The notes under the pieces are model-generated. The model did no database searches. It saw only the letters and a program-made list of their open reading frames with translations, and had not been told where the DNA came from. From positions 81,260 to 145,259 of the forward strand of contig JAWQFJ010001320.1 of assembly GCA_034096865.1 (NCBI GenBank): a stretch of 64,000 bases of DNA, given 5' to 3'. Numbering within the stretch: position 1 is the stretch's first letter; the number at the start of each line of letters is the position of its first letter. The position numbers were made by a program, and so were the translations under genes. Of the stretch, positions 56,898 to 64,000 are shown in pieces. Source of the stretch: Theodoxus fluviatilis. Taxonomy: Eukaryota > Mollusca > Gastropoda > Cycloneritida > Neritidae.

Positions 56898-57643
56898 CAC
56901 CGTGACTTGCTTTGCGTTTACTCTAAAGTGATTTTCGTGCTTAATGGCCTTACATAGCTTTCAAAGGCTGATAGGCCGTAAAACACTATCCATCCATCCA
57001 ACTGCCATTGCTGTGTGTGTACGTGTCCACGCAGAGAAACTGAGGTGCGGGGTAATGCGCTGGACTGCTGTTTTAGGCTTGTACAGAACATTGGACGCAT
57101 CGTAATTCAAATACTTTGAAGTGTAGTCGCCCGCACAAATGCACCCATCGATTGAATTTCTCCGATTCAACAAGTGGGTCGGGCATCGTTATAAAAAAAA
57201 ATACTCCTTTCATGTGGTCTTTGAGCTTGTATCTTGAATCGCTGTTAAATTTTCCCCAGGAGCAGTGTCGAACCATCTTGCAGCAAATCAATGAGAACGC
57301 ACTCTAAGGGATGTCACCGGATGTTGGTAGACGTCACTCGCTTATCTATTTTTAGATCGCGCCGTTCGCTGCTTTGCCTGCAGACGCTACGCCATACACA
57401 CAATCAGGACAACCGGGAGAAAGAGCAACTGTTAGTGTAAGGAACTGTTCTGATTTGCATGTACCGTGCACTCTCCGCCCCCCTCTTTCTCTCTGTATAT
57501 GTGTGCGCGCGTACGTGCGTCCGTGTGTTTGTGTGTGGCACAACTGTATTTTGGGTGTTCCCTCCACAACCCTTTTGCGCTTTTGACGATGTTTTTGGTC
57601 GTGAAAGCTTTGTAAGGACCGTTGGGGTAGCAAATAAAATTTT
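56898..57643. other. Unique sequence, no gene seen
   Basis: Non-coding on inspection. A GT/CG-rich patch lies near 57497-57537. Confidence 0.45.
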
Positions 57644-57644
57644 C

Positions 57645-57737
<93 letters not shown>
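57644..57737. repeat. (CT)n microsatellite
   Basis: Perfect (CT)n for about 90 bases. Glu-Arg frames on the minus strand are artefacts. Confidence 0.97.
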
Positions 57738-57739
<2 letters not shown>

Positions 57740-57796
57740 AAACGCACACATTTATAGCACACACACATGCGCGCGCACTGGATACAAAAAAGCGAG

Positions 57797-58262
57797 TTAA
57801 ACTTAAAACCAGTTTAATGGATAAAAACAACAACAACCTAAAAAACAACAACTGAGTCACACCCACGACAATGCCTCGATCTGGTTTTTATTGTACAAAA
57901 AATGCCTTCCTGGGCTATTATGGCTCTTCAGTCATTACAAATTTATAACAGGTTAAAATGACTGAATAGACAAACGAAACAGATTATTAATGGAGTTAAA
58001 CATAAAATCAGTTTAATGGATAAAATCAACAACAACAAGATCATAAAAAACAACATAACATAATACAACAACATAAAATACAACAACATAAAAAAGAACA
58101 TAAAAAGATAACAACTGATTCACATCCATGACCAATGTCTCTGGTTATAAATGTAACAAAAATGCCTTCTGGGCTGTTATGGGTTTTCGTGACGAATTTA
58201 TAACATGTTAAAAAATGACTGAATGGACAAAAAAATTAAACAGACTAACTCATTTACAGCTA
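57797..58262. repeat. Diverged tandem duplication, about 200-bp unit
   Basis: GTTAAACTTAAAACCAGTTT at 57797 and GTTAAACATAAAATCAGTTT at 57993 start two copies that share TTAATGGATAAAA, CAACAACAAC, AAATGCCTTC, GGGCTRTTATGG and AATTTATAACA...GTTAAAA. The second copy has an expanded ACAACATAAAA stretch. It lies downstream of the OTU-like frame (minus strand). Confidence 0.8.
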
Positions 58263-58313
58263 TAGAATCTGGATAAAAATCAGTTGGTGGGGAAGTTTTC
58301 AGGGCATCCTCAT

Positions 58314-58772
58314 TTAGACTACCTTTGTGGACACCACCCGCTCAAAATGGCCACAGACATTTCGGAGGTAAATGTTCTCCTCGGACCTGTCTACCCCATT
58401 TATCGGGAAAAGGGGTGGGTGTGGCAGCCATCTCCGCGAGCATTCGGAAGTGGCTGTGTACACCACAATGGTGGTTTGAAGGAGGGTGGCAGCCGCGAAT
58501 ATCTCTACATCCGACCCCCATGAACGGGGTCGGAGGGTGTTGTGAGCGAGATAATCACCTACATCTCCATCCACGTATGCAGAGAAAGCCTGGTGATTCC
58601 TGCACATGATGTCGATTATTTTTTCTCGGACAACCATGTGCTCGGCCTGGCTACCACATAAGTCAAGGCTTATGGCACGGTACAGGCAGTTCCCATCCCC
58701 TACAATGGGGTTTAACTTCAAAGGGACCCCAAGATCTTGGGTTGGACACCATTCGGGCAAAAACAAAGGGCC
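58314..58772 (-). pseudogene. OTU-family cysteine protease, cut by LTR insertion
   Basis: The minus-strand frame (stop near 58314) encodes about 150 residues of an OTU domain. The catalytic-site box NPIVGDGNCLYRAIS holds the predicted Asp and nucleophilic Cys; WGSDVEIFAAATLLQTTIVV and the C-terminal ENIYLRNVCGHFERVV box with the predicted His follow. OTU proteins remove ubiquitin, and similar ORFs are also carried by mobile elements, so host or transposon origin is open. At 58772 the sequence changes abruptly to the retrotransposon LTR, so any upstream part is displaced beyond the element or lost; residues before GPLF in this frame belong to the LTR. Confidence 0.75.
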
Positions 58773-60045
58773 TGTCACGTACAGAAATCCATGGTGTTTA
58801 ATTTGGATGAAATTCTGTACGTGAATACTTGTGTAATCTGTGTTATTCTGCATTTTTGTTATGTACTTGGATTTTTGCGCCTTTCGGCAATGAATTCTAA
58901 AAGGTTTGGGACAACGTCATGTTTTGGAGAGGGAATGACGTCAACGCAGGTTGCTTTAGAAAAAAAAACGTCACTACTGATCGAGTGGAGAGAGAGATTG
59001 GAAAGGTTCGAGGAAGCCGAGGACGTTGGACCAGAGGCCAAGAAAGATGAAGAAGAAGAAGAAGATGATTGACTAAGAAGAAGAGGAGAAGACGATTGAT
59101 GAAGAGGAAGCAGAAGAAGAGGACGAAGAAGGATAGCAGCACCGTCAGGCTACCATACCGACGCCTGTATCCGAGAAGAAGAAGACGATTGAAGAAGACG
59201 ATTGAATAAGAAGAAGATTGCAGAAGAGGACGGGGAGGGATAGCAGCACCGTCAGGCCCCCAGACCGACGTTCTGTATCCGTGAAGAAGAAGATTGAAGA
59301 GGAGGGGAAGAAGGATAGCAGCACCGTCAGGCCCCCAGACCGACGTTCTGTATCCGTGAAGAAGAAGAGAAATAGAAGAAGATTCAAGAAGAAGAGGAAG
59401 ACGATTGAAGAGGAAGCAGAAGAAGAAGAAGAAAACGATTGAAGAAGAAGAGGACGAAGAAGAAGAGGAGGAAGACGATTGAAGAAGAATATTAGGAAGA
59501 AGAAGAGGGAGAAGAGGAGAAGGACGTTGGCAGCACCGCCAGGTCATCAGAGAACGACGACTGCATCGGGAGGAGGGGAAGCAGAAAGACTGACGACGGA
59601 GTGGATTGGCAAGATGGACAATGAAACGTTGAGTGTTGACACGAGCAAGGATACAGCTGAAGATCCTCTGCAGGATCTCACCACCAAGGTGAAGACGTTT
59701 CAATTTTATTCGTATTGTACTGTTCTGAACTTGGAGTACACCGGGGAGAGAGAGAGAGACGCTATCCTCTGTGGGTTTTTTTGTTCGTCTTGTCCGGCCG
59801 TGTCTGTTTTGGTAGTGCGATTGAAATCGCCAGAGATTAATTGAACTACAAAGATTCATGTTTTGTATAATTAAATAATTATATTGTTAACAACTGTTTA
59901 TTTTTCTTTGGCTGAATCTGAGAGAGAAATATAACGGTTGTAACATCAAGCAACCCCAAGACGGTTGTGACATCTGGTGACCCCAAAGACTAGGCTCTAA
60001 CATATTGGTGACCCCGATTTTCTCCAGCGTTAAAAAGCTGTGACA
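58773..60045 (+). repeat. 5' LTR (right boundary uncertain)
   Basis: Starts TGTCACGTAC. Near the start, TCACGTACAGAA (58775) and TTCTGTACGTGA form a 12-bp inverted repeat. The middle (about 59040-59510) is GAAGAAGA-rich with three to four copies of GGATAGCAGCACCGTCAGGC. The end may lie at 59945 (TAACA), about 59974, 60002 or 60045 (GTGACA), because the end-plus-primer-site sequence is itself repeated four times. Confidence 0.75.
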
Positions 60046-60060
60046 TCTGGTGACCCCGAC
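59975..60060 (+). promoter_or_regulatory. Candidate primer-binding sites, repeated
   Basis: TGGTGACCCC occurs at 59975, 60006 and 60048, each shortly after an ACAT sequence (GTGACATC, TAACATAT, GTGACATC). A fourth, altered copy (AACATCAAGCAACCCC) starts at 59943. The 60048 copy, followed by GAC, is nearest the ORF. The tRNA primer was not identified. Confidence 0.5.
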
Positions 60061-60242
60061 TTTTCATGCTTACTTTTGATGTCGGAGTTTTGAGGTTGCG
60101 AAATTTTTGGTCAGGTTTTGCCTCGAAGACTGAGTAATTGTTCAATGTGAGTTTGTGTTGTTGTGACAGTTGTGTATTTGAATGCCCGCCATCCCACCCT
60201 GTTCATTATCTCTAGGTTTGTTCCTTGTTGATAATTTCTATC

Positions 60243-63200
60243 ATGTCGGAGGAAGATAGCAGGGAGAGTTCTAGGATGAAGACTGAGGAGATGGATGAGG
60301 CGCAGCTGTTCGAGTTTTACTCACAGATAGCAGAGAAAATTAAGATGCGGGGCGATAGATTAGCAGACTTTGTTTCTGGTCATGTTGAGAAAGAGTTGCT
60401 GCGTCGAGAACAAACAAAAGAAAGACAATCAAGATTGGAGATGGAAGGGAAGCAAATGGAAGAAAGAATGGCTTTAGAGGAAAAGAAATTGGAGCATGCA
60501 AAATGGGAACTGCAAGAAAAGTTAAAAGCAAACCCAAACTATCAGGAGCATGCAAAGTCTAGCTACAAACCTACACTTCCCAAATTACCACTCTTCAAGG
60601 AGGGAAAAGATGACATTGATGCGTTTCTCTTCAGATTTGAGAATCACGCTAGGGCAGCTGGTTGGGTTCAGTCGCAGTGGGCAGCGTGTGTGGCAACATT
60701 GCTAGAGGGGTCTGCGTTGTCTACATACCATTGTTTGGCTGCTTCGGGTGCTCTGGATTACGAGACCTTGAAGAAGAACCTGCTAATAAAGTTTCGATGT
60801 ACTGCTGAAGGTTTTAGAGAACGGTTCCGAGCTGCTAGACCAGTGAGTGAGGAAGGCTTCAGTGCATTTGAGATCAAGCTGAGGCATTTGCTTGATCGTT
60901 GGTTAGACCTGTCGGAAACTCAGAAAACCTTTGATGCTGTTTGTGAGAGAATGCTGTGTGAACAGTTCCTGCACAGTGTTTCGAAGGACCTGGCCACGTC
61001 ACTGGGAGAACGCTTAGACGTATCAACTGCGAAGCTAAAGGACCTGGTTGAGGCTTCGGATCGGTACAGAATGGCTCATCCAGACAAAAATTTGGCTAGA
61101 AAGCCAGAGACAACTGTACTGGGTAGTGTTGGCGTAGGAGATAGGCACAAGGAGTCATTCAACTTGAGAGGGTTTTCCCAAAATCGGGGTTTTCATAGAG
61201 GTCATGGTGGGGGCAGGGGATTTCCCACGGGTCAGCAAGGGAGGCAGGAAAACTCAAGACAGGCACAAAAATCAAATCAAAATGTTCCTGACAAGAAACA
61301 TTACGTCCCTTTCTCAGGTGAATGTCATAACTGCAAACAGAAAGGACACAAGGCGAAGGATTGCTGGTCCAGAAAGAGCACTGGGTGGTCACCTCAAGGT
61401 CAGTTGAGAGGTCAGTCAAACTCGGGTCAGTTTGGATCTTCAGCGCTGAGTCTTTTGTCAGCTTCAGGATCTATCTTACCAGTTGTTCAGGGTTCAGTCA
61501 ACGGCAAACCAGCGAAGATTCTTCGTGATACTGGTGCTACTTGTGCTGGAGTTAAGAGGGCACTGGTGCAACCAGATCAGTTCACAGGTCAAGAACAACG
61601 GGTTACTCTGTTTGAAGGTGCAGAGGATGTTTTTCCGTTGGCTTCTGTTTGGGTTGACTCACCGTTCTACACAGGGCAGCTTTTGTGCGTGGTCATTGAT
61701 AACCCATTTGCTGACATTATTCTGGGAAATGTCGATGGTGTTATTCCTTCTGTAGCACAGATGATGGACATGGTGCAGAAAGCTGGAAGTTTGAGGAGGC
61801 AGAGGGGTGAGACTGCAAATGTCTTGACACGGGCTCAGACGAAACGGGGTATGCCGGACACAGGGCGATTTATTCGTCGGGGGCCGAGGCTGAGACCGCA
61901 GGGACCACGGATACCCATCGCTGATGCCATGGGAATGGGACGGTTCCCTGATGGTCAGACGGTACCAGCGGCTGCTCGGCAACAGAGACGCATGGAGGCC
62001 GAGGATCGCCGACAGCGGGAGACTGAGGCGAGGGACATCACGGCACGCCACGCCATTGAGTACGAGGAGAAGTCGATGCTGATTGAAAAGAACCTGGGCC
62101 TGCAGGCTGACCTGAGCAAGGCCGGCGTGGACTACGAGAGGCTGAGGCGTGAGGCTGCCGCCCGCCAGGAACAGGACCATGCCAACATCCTGAACCTTCA
62201 GTCCCAGCTCAAGGACTTCCGCCAGCAGTTCGAGGAGACCACAGAGGCCCACAAGAGGGAGGTCAAGAACCTGAATGCCAACATCCGGGACGTGGCACGC
62301 CAGCAAGATGCAGTCCTGCGGGAGCTGGCAGAGCTAAAGACACAGCTGAAGCTGGTAGAGGAGACCCGTGATGTCATCCGCCGTGACCTCATCGAGGTCA
62401 ACCGCCTGGTCACAGACGACAAGCAGAGGATGGATGTGCTGGAGGAGCAGAAGGCTGGCGTGGTGAAAGAGGCTGGGGAGCTGCGTGCCAACCTGCGTGA
62501 GGTGGAGAAGGCGCGCTTGGACGCACGTCGTGAGCTGCGGGAGCTGAGACACCAGGTGAAGATGCTGGAGAAGCTGACCAAGGAGAGGCAGCAGATGGAA
62601 TACAAGCTGGCAGCTGCTGAGGCCCGCATCCAGGAGCAGAGTGGGTCCCACAAGCAGCAAACGGCACGCCTGGAGTCTGACCTGGCAGCCAGACAGGCCG
62701 CGCTGGATGCTGCTCAACGGGAGGCCAAGCAGAGCAGCGAGATGGACCAGGAGATGGCTGACTATGAGGGGACTGTGATGACGCTCAACAATCAGGTAGC
62801 TACAAAGGAGACGGATATCCAGAGGCTGGAGGAACGCAACAAAGCCCTGCAGGAGCAAGCAGACGGCGTTGAGGAGCAGGCAACAGTGAAAACAGAGATG
62901 GAGGCGTTGCAGCAGGGTGCCAGGGAGAAGAAGCTAAAGAGCCTGGAGACTGCCAGACAGGAGGCCGAGGATGCCGGGAGCGAGCGGCAGGCAGAGAAAC
63001 GGAAGCTGGAGAAGCGTGTTGCACAGCTGGAGGTGGGAGGCGTGTCCCCGGCTGCCTTTGCATCCAGCAACTCCGTCCCTGTCAAGGCCAAGGAGGCCAA
63101 GGCAGGCGGTGATGATGATGACGAAATCGACGTGTTTAGGGACGAGGCTGACGAGGAGGAGTCTCGTGGCGCTAGGGACGCTACATCAATGAAGCGCTTG

Positions 63201-63296
63201 GAAAGTCTTGAGAAAGAGTACAGGAGCCTGAAGAAGACTCAGGATGACCTGAAGAAGTTGGTGGAAGAAGTACGAAGAAGAAGAAGACGGTGGTAG
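60243..63296 (+). CDS. Gag-protease-rootletin-like fusion polyprotein
   Basis: A frame of 1017 codons from the ATG at 60243 (MSEEDSRES; an in-frame ATG at 60225 also exists). Residues 1-110 are a charged, helical leader. About 115-290 is a retrotransposon Gag core (LPLFKEGKDDIDAFLFRFEN and following). A CCHC zinc knuckle (CHNCKQKGHKAKDC) starts at 361. A retropepsin has catalytic DTGA at 429-432 and ADIILGNVDG near 495. After VLTRAQTKR at about 530, where a pol would continue to reverse transcriptase, the product becomes a roughly 450-residue coiled coil. Its stretch EAGELRANLREVEKARLDAR plus RELRELRHQVKML (from 743) closely resembles rootletin (CROCC), the ciliary rootlet filament protein. 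Codon third positions become markedly G/C-rich from about 61850, like the host exons here and unlike the gag part. I infer capture of a processed host rootletin segment. The frame is intact. Confidence 0.82.
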   Translation: MSEEDSRESSRMKTEEMDEAQLFEFYSQIAEKIKMRGDRLADFVSGHVEKELLRREQTKERQSRLEMEGKQMEERMALEEKKLEHAKWELQEKLKANPNYQEHAKSSYKPTLPKLPLFKEGKDDIDAFLFRFENHARAAGWVQSQWAACVATLLEGSALSTYHCLAASGALDYETLKKNLLIKFRCTAEGFRERFRAARPVSEEGFSAFEIKLRHLLDRWLDLSETQKTFDAVCERMLCEQFLHSVSKDLATSLGERLDVSTAKLKDLVEASDRYRMAHPDKNLARKPETTVLGSVGVGDRHKESFNLRGFSQNRGFHRGHGGGRGFPTGQQGRQENSRQAQKSNQNVPDKKHYVPFSGECHNCKQKGHKAKDCWSRKSTGWSPQGQLRGQSNSGQFGSSALSLLSASGSILPVVQGSVNGKPAKILRDTGATCAGVKRALVQPDQFTGQEQRVTLFEGAEDVFPLASVWVDSPFYTGQLLCVVIDNPFADIILGNVDGVIPSVAQMMDMVQKAGSLRRQRGETANVLTRAQTKRGMPDTGRFIRRGPRLRPQGPRIPIADAMGMGRFPDGQTVPAAARQQRRMEAEDRRQRETEARDITARHAIEYEEKSMLIEKNLGLQADLSKAGVDYERLRREAAARQEQDHANILNLQSQLKDFRQQFEETTEAHKREVKNLNANIRDVARQQDAVLRELAELKTQLKLVEETRDVIRRDLIEVNRLVTDDKQRMDVLEEQKAGVVKEAGELRANLREVEKARLDARRELRELRHQVKMLEKLTKERQQMEYKLAAAEARIQEQSGSHKQQTARLESDLAARQAALDAAQREAKQSSEMDQEMADYEGTVMTLNNQVATKETDIQRLEERNKALQEQADGVEEQATVKTEMEALQQGAREKKLKSLETARQEAEDAGSERQAEKRKLEKRVAQLEVGGVSPAAFASSNSVPVKAKEAKAGGDDDDEIDVFRDEADEEESRGARDATSMKRLESLEKEYRSLKKTQDDLKKLVEEVRRRRRRW

Positions 63297-63829
63297 AAGC
63301 ACTTCTTTGTGCTGACTCTGATGCTGTGCCAACCGGACAAATAACTTTCGCAGAGGGAGACGCAGAGAGAGAGAGAGAGAGAAAAAAAAAGTTTCAGCGT
63401 GCAAATTTCTTGTCGGCTGATTATACTTGGATATGCACTATTTTAACCAGGAGCGTGTCATATTTTAACATTGAGTTTTTGGGCTGTCGTTGCATTGTGG
63501 TGGGTTTCTTAATTCTTTGTGTAAAGAAGCTTCATAGTTTGGCATTATTTGGTGTGTGTACCTATAATGACAGATATAAATATTATTGGTTGTTTTCTCT
63601 TCTCAGTCCTGAAAGATTGATGAGTGAATTTTTTGGGAGCAATTATTTCTGCAATAGTGAGTGGTAACTGTCATTTCGTACTGAGAGAATTGCTTCTACT
63701 GTTTGGAATGCCAAAAACACTTTTAGTACAAGCGTATCATTCTGTTATATCAAAAATGAGAGATAGGAGACTATTGTCAAAAAAAAAGCAAACTGGCATT
63801 TGTTTTTTTTTGTTCCCGGGTAAGGGAGG
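63297..63829 (+). other. Retrotransposon 3' untranslated region
   Basis: Non-coding tail between the fusion ORF stop and the 3' LTR, with a (GA)n patch at 63366-63382 and an AAGGGAGG purine tract directly before the LTR. No RT, RNase H or integrase motif was seen. Confidence 0.75.
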
Positions 63830-64000
63830 TGTCACGTACAGAAATCCATGGTGTTTAATTTGGATGAAATTCTGTACGTGAATACTTGTGTAATCTGTGT
63901 TATTCTGCATTTTTGTTATGTACTTGGATTTTTGCGCCTTTCGGCAATGAATTCTAAAAGGTTTGGGACAACGTCATGTTTTGGAGAGGGAATGACGTCA
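63830..64000 (+). repeat. 3' LTR, first 171 bases
   Basis: Identical by eye to 58773-58943, beginning TGTCACGTACAGAAATCCAT. Truncated by the window end. Confidence 0.93.

Larger units (their letters stand above)
58773..64000 (+). mobile_element. LTR retrotransposon with Gag-protease-coiled-coil ORF (3' LTR incomplete)
   Basis: The 5' LTR begins TGTCACGTAC at 58773, and the 3' LTR begins with the same bases at 63830 and runs out of the window. The 171 bases available for comparison are identical, implying recent insertion. A purine-rich AAGGGAGG precedes the 3' LTR (candidate polypurine tract), and TGGTGACCCC words downstream of the 5' LTR are candidate primer-binding sites. The single ORF (60243-63296) has Gag, zinc knuckle and protease. 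It lacks reverse transcriptase, RNase H and integrase, so the element is non-autonomous and needs enzymes in trans. It interrupts an OTU-like frame. Confidence 0.88.

Noticed and set aside
58773..58853. N-terminal 28 residues of the OTU-like frame (MQNNTDYTSIHVQ...)
   Set aside because: They are antisense LTR sequence; the OTU homology begins only beyond the LTR edge.
59145..59859. Leu/Phe/Ser-rich minus-strand and Lys/Glu-rich plus-strand frames in the 5' LTR
   Set aside because: Reflect GAAGAAGA-rich low complexity and short internal repeats of the LTR.
61659..63100. Minus-strand frames opposite the coiled-coil region
   Set aside because: Shadow frames of a G/C-rich coding strand; the plus strand carries the recognisable domains.

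Overview
This is eukaryotic, intron-rich, very repeat-dense DNA, most likely from a mollusc and probably a gastropod (inference). The evidence is animal-type CPS1 and RanBPM exons with GT-AG introns, several animal transposon classes, long CA/GA microsatellites and many minisatellites. No bacterial gene organisation is present.

Two host genes are visible, both on the + strand. Positions 3134-14126 carry four consecutive internal exons of a mitochondrial-type carbamoyl-phosphate synthetase (CPS1/CPS III): the linker after the glutaminase domain and the start of the first synthetase half. No later CPS1 exon was recognised. Positions 21133-45109 carry the last six exons of a RanBPM/RANBP9-10 orthologue, a scaffold of the CTLH/GID ubiquitin ligase (end of SPRY region, LisH, CTLH, low-complexity insert, CRA domain, stop). 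Its SPRY-coding exons are not seen upstream. The window therefore passes from a CPS1 without its 3' half to a RanBPM without its 5' half, across retroelement and C/T-rich sequence.

The most unusual host-gene feature is that CPS1 introns hold tandem arrays built from the adjacent exon-intron junctions. Acceptor-plus-exon-start copies lie at 2881-3133, 4686-8404 (split by a retrotransposon) and about 10990-11818. Donor copies lie at 8486-9098 and 12123-12166. Many copies keep splice-site-like sequence.

The rest is mostly mobile and satellite DNA. Non-LTR retroelement pieces lie at 749-1020, 4813-7317 (-), 12230-12755 (-) and 14382-16237. There is a likely 2.2-kb solo LTR (17220-19462), five copies of an 0.65-0.9-kb dispersed element rich in AAGGTCA motifs, a foldback MITE (26168-26403), piggyBac-, hAT- and Tc1/mariner-like remnants, and minisatellites of 42 bp (6.4 kb), 29 bp, 44 bp, 46 bp and 61 bp.

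The right end (58773 onward) is an LTR retrotransposon whose visible LTR stretches are identical. Its single open frame joins Gag, a zinc knuckle and an aspartic protease to a long coiled coil resembling rootletin (CROCC), where reverse transcriptase and integrase would be expected. It interrupts an OTU-protease-like frame on the - strand.
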